Source: Sphingobium yanoikuyae (GTDB lineage Bacteria; Pseudomonadota; Alphaproteobacteria; Sphingomonadales; Sphingomonadaceae). From it: a DNA stretch of 64,000 bases. The stretch is taken from NCBI RefSeq assembly GCF_034424525.1, contig NZ_CP139979.1:1736001-1800000 (forward strand), written 5' to 3'. Under the pieces are notes generated by a model. That model worked only from the letters and a program-made list of their open reading frames with translations. It had not been told where the DNA came from and did not search any database. Numbering within the stretch: the first letter of the stretch is position 1; each line of letters starts with the position of its first letter. Below, in pieces: positions 51,848-60,981 of the stretch. A program made the position numbers and the translations under genes.

Positions 51848-52564
51848 TCAGAGGTCGATCAGTCCGCGCTTGATCGCCAGCGTCACCGCATGGGTGCGAT
51901 CGGTCGCGTCGAGCTTCGAGAAGATCGACTTCATATGGCCCTTCACCGTCTCTTCGCTGATATCGAGTCGCGCCGCGACCTGCTTGTTGCTGTTGCCCCA
52001 GGCTGCCAGCGAAAGCACCGCGATCTCGCGTTCGGTCAGCGGGTCTTCCAGCACATGCAGGGCGATCGCGGTGGCGACGGTGGCGTCGAGATGCTTGCCG
52101 CCCAGATGCACGGACCGGATTGCGTCGAGCAACTGCTTGCGCAGGCTGGCCTTGAGCAGATAGCCCATCGCCCCTGCGCGCAGCGCCTTGATCGCGCGGC
52201 CATCGCCCGAATAGGTGGTCAGCACGATGATCCGGGCGTCGGGATGGATGGCCCGGATCGCGGCGATCGCGTCAAGCCCCGGCATTTCCGCCATCTGCAG
52301 GTCCATCAGCACGATGTCGGGGCGCAACCGCGCATATTCCTCTACCGCGCGCCGGCCATTGTCGGCCTCGCCGACGATCCGCATATCGGCCTGGGTCGCC
52401 AGCATCGCCCGCACGCCCTCGCGCAGCAGCGCATGATCGTCCACCACCAGGATCGATATGGGGGCGATCGCTGGCTGCATGTCGTGGCTGTGGATCGGAC
52501 CTGGCTGCATCGCGCCAGAGTGGCGTGTTCCGCTTCCCAAGTCCATGCGATAGTCGCGCCTCAT
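51848..52564 (-). CDS. LuxR-type (NarL/FixJ) response regulator
   Basis: The protein has a receiver domain (ISILVVDDHALLREGVRAML, phospho-Asp in DIVLMDLQM, Lys in GYLLKAS) and a LuxR HTH (LTEREIAVLSLAAWGNSNKQ, then DISEETVKGHMKSIFSKLDA). The ATG at 52564 overlaps the stop of the upstream gene (ATGA) and gives 238 residues; an ATG at 52480 would start right before the receiver and is also possible. No kinase lies beside it; the HisKA_3 kinase at 40-43 kb is the nearest candidate partner. Confidence 0.92.
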   Translation of the reverse strand: MRRDYRMDLGSGTRHSGAMQPGPIHSHDMQPAIAPISILVVDDHALLREGVRAMLATQADMRIVGEADNGRRAVEEYARLRPDIVLMDLQMAEMPGLDAIAAIRAIHPDARIIVLTTYSGDGRAIKALRAGAMGYLLKASLRKQLLDAIRSVHLGGKHLDATVATAIALHVLEDPLTEREIAVLSLAAWGNSNKQVAARLDISEETVKGHMKSIFSKLDATDRTHAVTLAIKRGLIDL

Positions 52565-53151
52565 TGTGGCGCGGCCGGCCATTGCGCGATGATCGTGCCC
52601 AGCACGTCGGCGGCGCTGTCGGGCTGGTCGAAGGTCCAGTTCAGGCCGGCGAACCGGTCGGGAGCGGGACCGGGAGAGAGATAGGCGTCCAGCGCCGTCA
52701 GCACGCCGGCCATCATCGCACGGGCGGCGGCGCGTTGCGCGACCTTCGTTGCCGCCGGATCGAGCAGCCTCAGCAGGCAGGCGATCGAACAACTGTCGAG
52801 CCGGAGCGCCGCGCGCATCGCCACGGCGGCCAGCCGGCCCAGCTGTTTGGCATCCAGATCGTCGATTTCCCCCATGCCCACGATCATCAGCGACCGGCAG
52901 CGCACCGGCGGCGGCGGGCTGGACAGGATCATCGTCTCGCCGAACCTGCCGTCGAAAAGGCCGCCTGCGCGCAGTTGCGACAAGGTGCCTGACAGGGCGG
53001 CGTCGAGCGCGCAGGCACCAGGATCGATCCGGCTCGCGGCGGACAGGACCGGCATGCCGACGATCAGCAGATCGACATCGCTCGCGATCGCATCTACCGG
53101 CTCGGCGCGGAAGCGGACGGTGCGATATGTGCCGACGATCGGCGCATCCAT
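52561..53151 (-). CDS. Stand-alone M17 leucyl-aminopeptidase N-terminal (macro-like) domain protein
   Basis: About 196 residues match the N-terminal domain of cytosol aminopeptidases: DLLIVGMPVLSAASRIDPGA, the Phe-Gly segment RFGETMILSSP, and a Leu-rich core (LGRLAAVAMRAAL). The catalytic domain is missing. The stop overlaps the response-regulator start. The function of the isolated domain is unknown. A GTG at 53160 is an alternative start. Confidence 0.7.
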   Translation of the reverse strand: MDAPIVGTYRTVRFRAEPVDAIASDVDLLIVGMPVLSAASRIDPGACALDAALSGTLSQLRAGGLFDGRFGETMILSSPPPPVRCRSLMIVGMGEIDDLDAKQLGRLAAVAMRAALRLDSCSIACLLRLLDPAATKVAQRAAARAMMAGVLTALDAYLSPGPAPDRFAGLNWTFDQPDSAADVLGTIIAQWPAAPQ

Positions 53152-53160
53152 GCTCGCCAC

Positions 53161-53837
53161 CCTGTTGATCCTCCCGCCATGACGCAGCCATGCGGGTCGG
53201 CGTCTCCTTGGGCCAAGCTAGAGGGGCATGGCGCCCGCGTCGTGGCCAGGGCGCGCGGGATTTGGACAATCATGCGGAATTGCCGCGCAATCGGCGGGAC
53301 AGTCATGTCCGGTTGATGGACACGCCCGGCTTCAACAAGGTAGCGATGAAGCGGCCGATCCGCGCCCGTGAACATGCGCTCTATCGCGAACTCGACGTCG
53401 CGCCCGATCCCAATTCGGGCGATGCCGGCTATTATACCCTGCTGGACCTTTTAGGCGAGGGCTTTGCCGAATGGCTGCTCAAGACGGTGCTGCCGCCACC
53501 CGTGGACACCACCGCCCTTAGCTGCCATCGCAAGTCCGTCCGCCGTGCGCGGCGGCGCTGTCCTATTCTGCGCAATGCTGATCTACTCGGGCCATAGAAA
53601 GCCCCCCATATCGGCCGCCCTGCTGACGCTATCGCTCTGGTGTCGCGTCACGGGTGCGTGGCAGGCGCAAAGGGTCCGATATGGCCCGACGACACTGTGA
53701 ACTTCGGGCAAAAATAAACTGTCGCGTCGATTGCTGCGCTGGCGGCCGGGCATTTCCGCTGTCCTACAGGCCATCACTCAGCCTAAATTCGATCGGCTCT
53801 TTGATCTGTCGAGACCCTCTCGCGCCTCATGACCGCC
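53161..53837. other. Gap with one doubtful small frame
   Basis: Between the M17-N gene and the acylphosphatase gene. One plus-strand frame (from an ATG at 53316 to 53597, about 93 residues) has a plausible centre (DPNSGDAGYYTLLDLLGEGF) but a poor Arg-rich tail and no ribosome binding site. Nothing else is visible. Confidence 0.45.
53316..53597 (+). CDS. Doubtful small protein, about 93 residues
   Basis: See the gap entry: the middle of the frame (REHALYRELDVAPDPNSGDA, LLDLLGEGFAEWLLKTVL) looks like real protein, the tail does not. It could be a true gene with a late frameshift, or a chance frame. I know no family for it. Confidence 0.3.
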   Translation: MDTPGFNKVAMKRPIRAREHALYRELDVAPDPNSGDAGYYTLLDLLGEGFAEWLLKTVLPPPVDTTALSCHRKSVRRARRRCPILRNADLLGP

Positions 53838-54119
53838 TCAGCCTGTCGGCTTTTTCTCGAAGTCGTTCAGTGCCTCGACCGGCGCATTCGTCGCCTCGAT
53901 CCGCGCGACCTTTGCCGCGGGCGGGCCATCCTGTGCCAGCGTGACGAAGCGATCGACCACGTCAGCCTCGCCCTGCACCAGCGCCTCGACGCTGCCGTCC
54001 ATGCGATTGCGCACCCACCCCGTCAGCCCCAGGCTGCGGGCGGTCTCGACCGTCCAGTTGCGGTAGAAGACGCCCTGCACCCGGCCGAGGATCATCAGGT
54101 GACGGGCGACGACCGGCAT
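53838..54119 (-). CDS. acyP: Acylphosphatase
   Basis: The 93-residue enzyme hydrolyses acyl phosphates. The active-site segment GRVQGVFYRNWTVETA carries the phosphate-binding arginine, and the catalytic asparagine is in GWVRNRMDGSVE. Full length for the family. Its ATG overlaps the last base of the NYN gene stop region, so the two are probably cotranscribed. Confidence 0.95.
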   Translation of the reverse strand: MPVVARHLMILGRVQGVFYRNWTVETARSLGLTGWVRNRMDGSVEALVQGEADVVDRFVTLAQDGPPAAKVARIEATNAPVEALNDFEKKPTG

Positions 54120-54928
54120 CAGCGGATCCGCTTGATCCAGGTCTGGCCGCCCTCGCGCACTTCGGTGGTGAAATTGGGGATGGCGGCGACCAGATCGGAC
54201 AGCCGCTTGAAGCCATAATTGCGCACGTCGAAGCTGGAGCGGTTGCCGACCCGCTGGCCGACCGGCCCCAGCGCGACGAAACCGCGCTCGTCCCGCTTCG
54301 CCTCGTCATAGGCGTCGATCAGCAGGCGCACGACTTCCGGGTCCACCGCCGCGCCGGTGCCCGCGGGCGCAGGCGTTGCGGCTGGCGGGGCCGCTGCGGG
54401 GGCAGGTTTGGCGGCCGCGCTGCTCTTGGCCGGCGCCTTCTTCTTGGGTGCCGCCGCCGGCTTGGCCACTGGCACTTCGACCGGCCGCAGCGCTGCGACG
54501 TCGATGAAGCGGGTACAGGCGCGGCGGAAGCCCTCGGGCGCATTGGCGTTGCCGAAGCCATAGACCGGGATGCCGTCCTGGCGCAGGCGCGTCACCAGCG
54601 GGGTGAAGTCGCTGTCGCTCGACATCAGGCCGAAGCCGTCGACGCGCCCGCTCGACAGCAGGTCCATCGCGTCGATCGTCATCTTCATGTCGGTGGCATT
54701 CTTGCCCTTGGTCAGGTCGAACTGCTGCTGCGGTTCGATCGCCTGCGCGACGGACAGTGCCGCCCAGGTCTTGAGCGTCGCCTTGTTCCAATTGCCATAG
54801 GCGCGGCGGATATTGACCGTGCCAAGCTCCGCCAGCACGGTCATCACCGCATCGAAATGGGCCGCCGACGCATTGTCCGCGTCGATCAGCAGGGCGATAT
54901 TGCCGCGCCCTTCCTGCCGCATGGGCAT
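54119..54928 (-). CDS. NYN-domain (LabA/DUF88) nuclease with C-terminal OST-HTH/LOTUS domain
   Basis: The protein of about 269 residues has a PIN-like NYN domain with the acidic residues of the active site (IALLIDADNAS, KNATDMKMTIDAMDL, LMSSDSDFTPLVTRL), a Lys/Pro/Ala-rich linker (residues about 155-195) and an OST-HTH domain at the end (VRLLIDAYDEAKRDERGFVA, YGFKRLSDLVAAI). This fits an RNA-processing or RNA-binding role. GGGAGG precedes the ATG at 54928. Confidence 0.92.
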   Translation of the reverse strand: MPMRQEGRGNIALLIDADNASAAHFDAVMTVLAELGTVNIRRAYGNWNKATLKTWAALSVAQAIEPQQQFDLTKGKNATDMKMTIDAMDLLSSGRVDGFGLMSSDSDFTPLVTRLRQDGIPVYGFGNANAPEGFRRACTRFIDVAALRPVEVPVAKPAAAPKKKAPAKSSAAAKPAPAAAPPAATPAPAGTGAAVDPEVVRLLIDAYDEAKRDERGFVALGPVGQRVGNRSSFDVRNYGFKRLSDLVAAIPNFTTEVREGGQTWIKRIR

Positions 54929-54941
54929 GATGTGCCTCCCG

Positions 54942-55580
54942 TCAGGCTGCGGCGAAGACGCCGGTCTGTTCGTCCAATATGTGGAGTTGGCCATCGGCAA
55001 TGGCAAAGAAGCTGCCGACCAGCTTCAGTTCGCCGCTCTTTTCCTTGGCGCGCACGCAGGGGAAGCTGCGCAGGTTGGTGAGGCTGACCTTCACCCCTTC
55101 CTGCTCCATGGCGCGCTCGACATCCCGGTCGCGCTGGTCACCATAGCGGTCCACCACCACGTCGCGGGCATCGTCAAGCAGTTGTATCCAGTTATGGATG
55201 AAGCCGCCTTCGCCCGGAGGCGCATCCTTGAGGTCATGGCTGAGCGCTGCCTTGCAGCCGCCGCACTTGCCATGGCCCATGACGACGATCTCGCCGACCT
55301 TGAGCACCTGGACGGCAAATTCCAGCGCGGCCGACACGCCATGCCAGCCCGGATTGGTTTCGAACGGCGGCACCAGCGCGGCGACGTTGCGCACGACGAA
55401 AATTTCGCCGGGGCTGGTGTCAAAGATCTGGGCCGGGTCGACTCGGCTGTCGGAACAGGCGATCACCATCACGCGGGGGCTCTGCCCTTCGTTGAGTTCG
55501 TCCCATCGTTCGCGCTGCTGGGACCAGCCGGTGTCACGGAAGCGGCGATAGCCTTCGAGCATGTCTGCAAAGTCGGTCAT
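54942..55580 (-). CDS. can: Beta-class carbonic anhydrase
   Basis: The 212-residue zinc enzyme interconverts carbon dioxide and bicarbonate. Zinc ligands and the dyad are seen in VIACSDSRVDP (Cys, Asp, Arg) and VMGHGKCGGCKA (His, Cys). The ATG at 55580 was chosen; an upstream extension is without coding character. It is divergent from lipA with only 65 bases between starts. Confidence 0.94.
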   Translation of the reverse strand: MTDFADMLEGYRRFRDTGWSQQRERWDELNEGQSPRVMVIACSDSRVDPAQIFDTSPGEIFVVRNVAALVPPFETNPGWHGVSAALEFAVQVLKVGEIVVMGHGKCGGCKAALSHDLKDAPPGEGGFIHNWIQLLDDARDVVVDRYGDQRDRDVERAMEQEGVKVSLTNLRSFPCVRAKEKSGELKLVGSFFAIADGQLHILDEQTGVFAAA

Positions 55581-55645
55581 GATGATTGATGTGCCGCACA
55601 AAGAGAGGGCTGGCAAGTATGGTCCTGCATCGCTATCTGGGGCCG

Positions 55646-56599
55646 ATGAACGACATTGCCCCGATCCCCGTCCCCGGTCAGCCCGCCACGACCGAGCGTG
55701 CCCGCAAGCCCGACTGGATCCGCGTCAAGGCGCCGACCAGCCCCGCTTATCACGAGACGCGCAAGCTGATGCGGGAAAAGGGTTTGAACACGGTCTGCGA
55801 GGAAGCGGCCTGCCCGAATATCGGCGAATGCTGGACCAAGAAGCACGCCACGGTGATGATCCTGGGCGATGTCTGCACGCGCGCCTGCGCCTTCTGCAAC
55901 GTCAAGACCGGCATGCCGCGCAAGGTGGACGTCAACGAGCCGCAGAACCTGGCCGATGCCGCCGCCGAGATGGGGCTGGAACATATCGTCATCACCTCGG
56001 TGGATCGCGACGACCTGCCCGATGGTGGCGCCAGCCAGTTCGTCAAGGTGATCGAAGCGCTGCGCCGCACGACGCCGGGCACCACGATCGAAATCCTGAC
56101 CCCCGACTTCCGCAACAAGCATGAGCGCGCGGTCGCGATGATCGTCGAGGCACGCCCGGACGTCTATAACCATAATCTGGAGACGGTGCCCCGGCTCTAT
56201 CCGACCATCCGCCCGGGCGCGCGCTATTATGCGTCGCTGCGTCTGCTGGAGAGCGTCAAGAAGCTCGACCCGTCGATCTTCACCAAGTCGGGAATCATGC
56301 TGGGCCTGGGCGAAGAGCGCCTGGAAGTCCATCAGGTGATGGACGACATGCGTTCGGCCGATATCGATTTCCTGACCATGGGCCAATATCTGCAGCCCAC
56401 GCCCAAGCACGCCAAGGTGATGGAATTCGTCACCCCGGCCGCGTTCAATGCCTATGCGGCGATTGCGCGGGCCAAGGGCTTCCTGCAGGTGGCGTCGAGC
56501 CCGCTGACCCGATCGAGCTATCATGCCGGCAAGGACTTCGCCGAGATGCGCGCCGCGCGCGAGGCGAAGCTGGCCAAGGCGGCCGCCACGAAGGCCTGA
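55646..56599 (+). CDS. lipA: Lipoyl synthase
   Basis: A radical-SAM enzyme of about 317 residues that inserts two sulfurs into protein-bound octanoyl groups. The auxiliary cluster motif is [12 protein letters not shown], the radical-SAM motif CTRACAFC, and the C-terminal RSSYHAG serine ligates the auxiliary cluster. The ATG at 55646 was chosen because the family usually begins near here; earlier in-frame starts at 55586 and 55619 exist. Confidence 0.97.
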   Translation: MNDIAPIPVPGQPATTERARKPDWIRVKAPTSPAYHETRKLMREKGLNTVCEEAACPNIGECWTKKHATVMILGDVCTRACAFCNVKTGMPRKVDVNEPQNLADAAAEMGLEHIVITSVDRDDLPDGGASQFVKVIEALRRTTPGTTIEILTPDFRNKHERAVAMIVEARPDVYNHNLETVPRLYPTIRPGARYYASLRLLESVKKLDPSIFTKSGIMLGLGEERLEVHQVMDDMRSADIDFLTMGQYLQPTPKHAKVMEFVTPAAFNAYAAIARAKGFLQVASSPLTRSSYHAGKDFAEMRAAREAKLAKAAATKA

Positions 56600-56606
56600 T
56601 CGGCGA

Positions 56607-57083
56607 ATGCCCAAGCATAACGAGACCCGCCAGCTGCCCTATAGTCCGGAACAGATGTTCGACCTCGTGTCGAACGTCTCGGCCTATCCGCAATTCCTGC
56701 CCTGGGTCAGCGCGATCCGTATCCGATCGGACAGCGAGAGCGAGATGGTTGCGGACATGATCGTCGGCTTCAAGGGGATCAGCGAGAGCTTCACCTCGCG
56801 CGTCCACAAGCATCGCCCGGACCATGTCCGCGTCGACTATCTCAACGGCCCGCTCAAGCATCTCCACAATGAATGGCGCTTCCGCGACGACGGGCAGGGC
56901 GGCGTGCTGGTGGATTTCGAGGTCGAGTTCGAATTCAAGAACCGCATCTTCGAGATGCTGGCTGGCCAGTTTTTCGACAAGGCGCTGCGCAAGATGATCG
57001 GCGCGTTCGAAACGCGCGCGGCGGCGCTTTATGGCGCCGGCGAATCGGGCAGCAGCAATTCGAGCGCGCACAACGCCGCCTGA
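56607..57083 (+). CDS. COQ10/RatA-like START-domain protein (ubiquinone-binding)
   Basis: The 158-residue protein of the polyketide-cyclase/START fold (YSPEQMFDLVSNVSAYPQFL, LVDFEVEFEFKNRIFEML) matches the COQ10/RatA family, which binds ubiquinone and supports respiration. It starts seven bases after the lipA stop. Its last 55 bases overlap the convergent pncC gene. Confidence 0.92.
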   Translation: MPKHNETRQLPYSPEQMFDLVSNVSAYPQFLPWVSAIRIRSDSESEMVADMIVGFKGISESFTSRVHKHRPDHVRVDYLNGPLKHLHNEWRFRDDGQGGVLVDFEVEFEFKNRIFEMLAGQFFDKALRKMIGAFETRAAALYGAGESGSSNSSAHNAA

Positions 57084-57547
57084 AGGCGGACGCCGCCCCG
57101 ACCATTATCCTCGAAATGATGCATGTCGGCCACGACCTTGTCTGGGCTGCCGCCGCGTTCCGCGCGCGCGAAGACGACGGTGCCGACCGGCTTCTGCTCG
57201 CTGCCGCCGCCCGGCCCGGCGATGCCGGTGATGGCAACCGCGACATGCGCGTGGCTTTTCTTGAGCGCGCCCTGCGCCATCGCCCAGGCGGTGGCGATGG
57301 ACACTGCGCCGAACGTGTCCAGCACATCGTGGGAAACTTTCAGAAGTTCCGCCTTCATGTCATTGGAATAAGTAATGAAACCGGCCTCGAAGACGTCGGA
57401 GGAGCCGGCGATTTCGGTAAGCGCTGCAGATACCAGGCCGCCGGTGCAGCTTTCGGCGACTGCGACGGTGCGGCCGGCGCGGCGGTTGGCGATGATGACC
57501 TTTTCGGCAAGGTCGACGAGTTGGGCGGGCAGGATGGTGTTGGGCAT
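57029..57547 (-). CDS. pncC: Nicotinamide-nucleotide amidohydrolase (CinA C-terminal domain)
   Basis: The 172-residue protein is the CinA C-terminal domain alone, with no N-terminal MoCF domain. It deamidates nicotinamide mononucleotide in the NAD salvage route. The family motifs VAVAESCTGGLVSAAL (catalytic Ser) and AVAITGIAGPGGGSEQKPVG are clear. It overlaps the COQ10-type gene at the 3' end, and lies seven bases from the ispDF stop on the same strand. Confidence 0.93.
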   Translation of the reverse strand: MPNTILPAQLVDLAEKVIIANRRAGRTVAVAESCTGGLVSAALTEIAGSSDVFEAGFITYSNDMKAELLKVSHDVLDTFGAVSIATAWAMAQGALKKSHAHVAVAITGIAGPGGGSEQKPVGTVVFARAERGGSPDKVVADMHHFEDNGRGGVRLQAALCALELLLPDSPAP

Positions 57548-57554
57548 GGTCGGC

Positions 57555-58724
57555 TCAGAATAGCGTGGGGAGGGAGAGGGTGGCAACCGCCTGCGCGGCG
57601 ATGCCCTCGCGCCGGCCGGCGAAACCCAGCCGCTCGGTGGTGGTGGCTTTCACGCTGATCCGGTCGAGCGGAACCGCCAATATCTCGGCGATCCGGGCGC
57701 GCATGGCGTCGCGATGCGGCCCGATCTTGGGCGCCTCGCAGATGATGGTGAGGTCGACATGGTCGATCCGGCCGGCCCGTTTCAGGACCAGATCGCGGGC
57801 ATGGGCGAGAAAACGGTCGGACGAGGCTCCGCGCCATTGTGGATCGGACGGCGGGAAATGGCTGCCGATATCACCATCGGCGAGCGCGCCGAGGATCGCA
57901 TCTACGATAGCATGGAGGGCGACATCGGCATCGCTGTGGCCGGCGAGGCCCCGGTCATGCGGCACCAGTACGCCGCCGAGCCACAATTCTTCGTTGGGCG
58001 CGAGGCGATGGACGTCATAGCCCATGCCGACGCGGGTGGTGCGAGCGTCCATGATGCGCGCTTCGGCGCGATCGAAATCCTCAGGATAGGTCAATTTCTC
58101 CAGCCTTTCATCGCCTTGCACCAAGATGACGTCATGGCCCCAGGCGCGCAATATCTGGGCATCGTCGGTGGCTTCCTGAGTCTCGTCCCAATCGTGGTGC
58201 GCGGCCAGGATGGTCTCGAAGCGGAAGGCCTGCGGCGTCTGCACGCGATGCAGGTCGGCGCGATCGACGCCGTCGCCCATCCGCGCGCCGTCGCTGCGCA
58301 CCAGCGTGTCGGCGACGGGCAGGGCAGGGATGGCGCCTTCGGCATCTTCCAGCGCGGCCAGCAGCCGGTCGATGACCGATGGGGGCAGGAAGGGGCGGGC
58401 AGCGTCGTGGATCAGCACGATGTCAGCGCCGCCGGCCGACGCGATCGACTCTAGCCCGGCCCGGACCGAACCGCGCCGGCTGTCCGCGCCGGTGACGAAA
58501 TGGGCGATGCGATCGCCGAGCGCAGCCTGAGCACGGTCTTCCTCGCCTTCGCTCAGCACAATGTGGATGGCCGACACGCCGCCATGCGCCGTCAGGGCGT
58601 CATGGGCATGGGCCAGCACGGACTTGCTGCCGATCTGCCGATATTGTTTGGGAATGTCGCCACCGGCCCGGCTTCCCTGCCCGGCGGCGACGATCAGCGC
58701 GACGATCCTGCTGTTCGATGTCAT
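57555..58724 (-). CDS. ispDF: Bifunctional IspD/IspF of the MEP isoprenoid pathway
   Basis: A fused protein of about 389 residues. The IspD half (VALIVAAGQGSRAGGDIPKQ, IVLIHDAARPF) makes CDP-methylerythritol; the IspF half (GMGYDVHRLAPNEELWLGGV, then HSDADVALHAIVDAILGA) makes the cyclodiphosphate, with the zinc ligands Asp-x-His and His. The fusion is typical of alphaproteobacteria. The ATG at 58724 gives the usual N-terminus; the ATG at 58736 four codons upstream is possible. Confidence 0.96.
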   Translation of the reverse strand: MTSNSRIVALIVAAGQGSRAGGDIPKQYRQIGSKSVLAHAHDALTAHGGVSAIHIVLSEGEEDRAQAALGDRIAHFVTGADSRRGSVRAGLESIASAGGADIVLIHDAARPFLPPSVIDRLLAALEDAEGAIPALPVADTLVRSDGARMGDGVDRADLHRVQTPQAFRFETILAAHHDWDETQEATDDAQILRAWGHDVILVQGDERLEKLTYPEDFDRAEARIMDARTTRVGMGYDVHRLAPNEELWLGGVLVPHDRGLAGHSDADVALHAIVDAILGALADGDIGSHFPPSDPQWRGASSDRFLAHARDLVLKRAGRIDHVDLTIICEAPKIGPHRDAMRARIAEILAVPLDRISVKATTTERLGFAGRREGIAAQAVATLSLPTLF

Positions 58725-58852
58725 GCTGCGGCGCATAGACGCTCTGCCCCATGATCGCCAACCTCTAAAGCGCGACAAGTGGTCCGGGGCCTGCCTTGTC
58801 GTCGCGGCCATTTTCGGCTAAGAGCTGCCTGTTTTTTAGGCAGTGATAGAAG

Positions 58853-59875
58853 ATGACGCGCAGGCTTTCCCCCATTTCCGTTGGACCGGTGACGGTCGAC
58901 ATGCCGGTCATATTGGCGCCGATGACCGGTGTTACCGACATGCCCTTCCGCACCCTGGTTCGCCGTTTCGGGTCGGGCCTGAACGTCACCGAGATGATTG
59001 CGAGCGCGGCGATGATCCGCGAGACGCGCCAGTCGCTGCAAAAGGCCGCCTGGCATCCGCTGGAAGAACCGGTGTCGATGCAGTTGGCTGGCTGCGCGCC
59101 GACGGAAATGGCCGAAGCCGCCAAGCTGAACGCTGATCGCGGCGCGGCGATCATCGACATCAACATGGGCTGCCCGGTGAAGAAGGTCGTCAACGGCGAT
59201 GCGGGGAGCGCGCTGATGCGCGACCTGCCGCTGGCGGCGGCGCTGATCAAGGCGACGGTCGAGGCGGTCGATGTGCCGGTGACGGTCAAGATGCGCATGG
59301 GCTGGGATCATTCGAGCCTCAACGCACCGGAACTGGCGCATATCGCCGAGGATCTGGGCGCGAAGCTGATCACGGTTCATGGTCGCACCCGCTGCCAGAT
59401 GTACAAGGGCAGTGCCGACTGGGGCTTCGTCCGCTCGGTCAAGGATGCGGTCAAGCTGCCGGTGATCGTCAATGGCGACATCTGCTCGATCGAGGACGCG
59501 GAAACCGCGCTTGATCAGAGCGGCGCCGATGGCGTGATGATCGGTCGTGGCGCCTATGGCAAGCCGTGGCTGCTGGGCCAGGTGATGCACTGGTTCGCCA
59601 CCGGCGAGCGTCGTGCCGACCCGAGTCTTGCGGAACAATATAATCTGATTACAGAGCATTATCGCATGATGCTGGATCATTATGACAATATGACCGGCGT
59701 CAACATGGCACGCAAGCATATCGGCTGGTACACCAAGGGCCTGACCGGATCGGCGGAGTTCCGCAACACGGTCAATCAGGAGGCCGACGCGCAGCGGGTG
59801 CTGGATATGCTGGCCGCCTTCTACGAGCCGCTGATTGCGGCGGATGAACCGGCGGTGGCACTTCAGGCTGCATGA
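58853..59875 (+). CDS. dusB: tRNA-dihydrouridine synthase B
   Basis: The 340-residue flavoprotein reduces uridine in tRNA to dihydrouridine. The catalytic cysteine lies in [11 protein letters not shown], the FMN site in [16 protein letters not shown], and the substrate site in [18 protein letters not shown]. It is the first gene of the conserved dusB-ntrB-ntrC-ntrY block and overlaps ntrB by four bases. Confidence 0.96.
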   Translation: MTRRLSPISVGPVTVDMPVILAPMTGVTDMPFRTLVRRFGSGLNVTEMIASAAMIRETRQSLQKAAWHPLEEPVSMQLAGCAPTEMAEAAKLNADRGAAIIDINMGCPVKKVVNGDAGSALMRDLPLAAALIKATVEAVDVPVTVKMRMGWDHSSLNAPELAHIAEDLGAKLITVHGRTRCQMYKGSADWGFVRSVKDAVKLPVIVNGDICSIEDAETALDQSGADGVMIGRGAYGKPWLLGQVMHWFATGERRADPSLAEQYNLITEHYRMMLDHYDNMTGVNMARKHIGWYTKGLTGSAEFRNTVNQEADAQRVLDMLAAFYEPLIAADEPAVALQAA

Positions 59876-60981
59876 CCATGCCATTGCCGTCCCTCCCGCC
59901 GCTTCAGATGCAGCAGGATGGACCATCCCTGTCGGAACTGATGACGGCGTTGCCGGTCGCGACCTTGGTAGTGCGGCCGGATAACGGCATTGCCGACGCC
60001 AATGTGCGGGCGGAAACCCTGCTCAACATGGCGCGGTCGGCGATCATCGGCAGCGATGTGGCGCGCACGGTGCGGATCGCCGAGGCTGGCGCGCGCTTCG
60101 ATATCTGGCACAGCAACAAGCCGATCGCCGCCTATGACATCAAGGTCCATGCCGGGCGCACCGCCGAGATGGAGGTGGACCTGATGATTTCCCCTATCGT
60201 CGATCATGAGGGCTGGCGGGTGGTGTCGATCCATGCACAGGGGCAGGCCCGCAAGATCGGCCATCGCGGCACGGCGGGCGGTGCGCGATCGGCAGTCGGC
60301 GCGGCCGCGATCCTGGCGCATGAGATCAAGAACCCGCTGTCCGGCATTCGCGGCGCGGCGCAGTTGCTGGAGACGAGCAATGGCGGCAGCGACGCGGCGC
60401 TGACCCAGCTCATCTGCAACGAGGTCGACCGGATCGCCGCCCTGATCGACCGGATGCAGGATTTCACGACCGATCGCACGCTGGAATGCGGCCCCGGTAA
60501 CATCTATCCGCTGATCGATCGTGCATCGCATATTGCGGCGGCTGGTTTTGCCAAGAATGTAAAAATTATAAAGCGTTATGATCCATCCCTGCCATTCGCG
60601 ATCATCAATGACGATGCGCTGGTGCAGGTGATGATCAACCTGCTGAAGAATGCGGCGGAAGCGCTGGAGCATGTCGAACAGCCCTGCATTCGCGTGGAGA
60701 CGGCGTTCCGGCATGGCATGTCGGTGCTGGTCGGCGATCGCAAGGGCAGCGCCGTGCTGCCGATCGAGATCGTGGTGATCGACAATGGGCCGGGCGTGCC
60801 TGAGCATATTCTGGACCACCTCTTCAACCCGTTCATCACGGGCAAGCGGGACGGGCAGGGCCTTGGCCTGGCATTGGTAGACAAGTTGGTGAGGGACATG
60901 AGCGGTTTCGTGCAATATTCCCGCGATCAGGAAGCCGGGGAGTCCACCTTTCGCATCCTGCTGCCGATGGGAATGGGCTGA
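59872..60981 (+). CDS. ntrB: Nitrogen-regulation sensor histidine kinase NtrB (GlnL)
   Basis: The 369-residue soluble kinase has an N-terminal PAS domain, the phosphoacceptor in [20 protein letters not shown] and an ATP-binding domain ([23 protein letters not shown]). It phosphorylates NtrC under control of PII. It overlaps dusB and is joined to ntrC by TGATG. Confidence 0.96.
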   Translation: MTMPLPSLPPLQMQQDGPSLSELMTALPVATLVVRPDNGIADANVRAETLLNMARSAIIGSDVARTVRIAEAGARFDIWHSNKPIAAYDIKVHAGRTAEMEVDLMISPIVDHEGWRVVSIHAQGQARKIGHRGTAGGARSAVGAAAILAHEIKNPLSGIRGAAQLLETSNGGSDAALTQLICNEVDRIAALIDRMQDFTTDRTLECGPGNIYPLIDRASHIAAAGFAKNVKIIKRYDPSLPFAIINDDALVQVMINLLKNAAEALEHVEQPCIRVETAFRHGMSVLVGDRKGSAVLPIEIVVIDNGPGVPEHILDHLFNPFITGKRDGQGLGLALVDKLVRDMSGFVQYSRDQEAGESTFRILLPMGMG

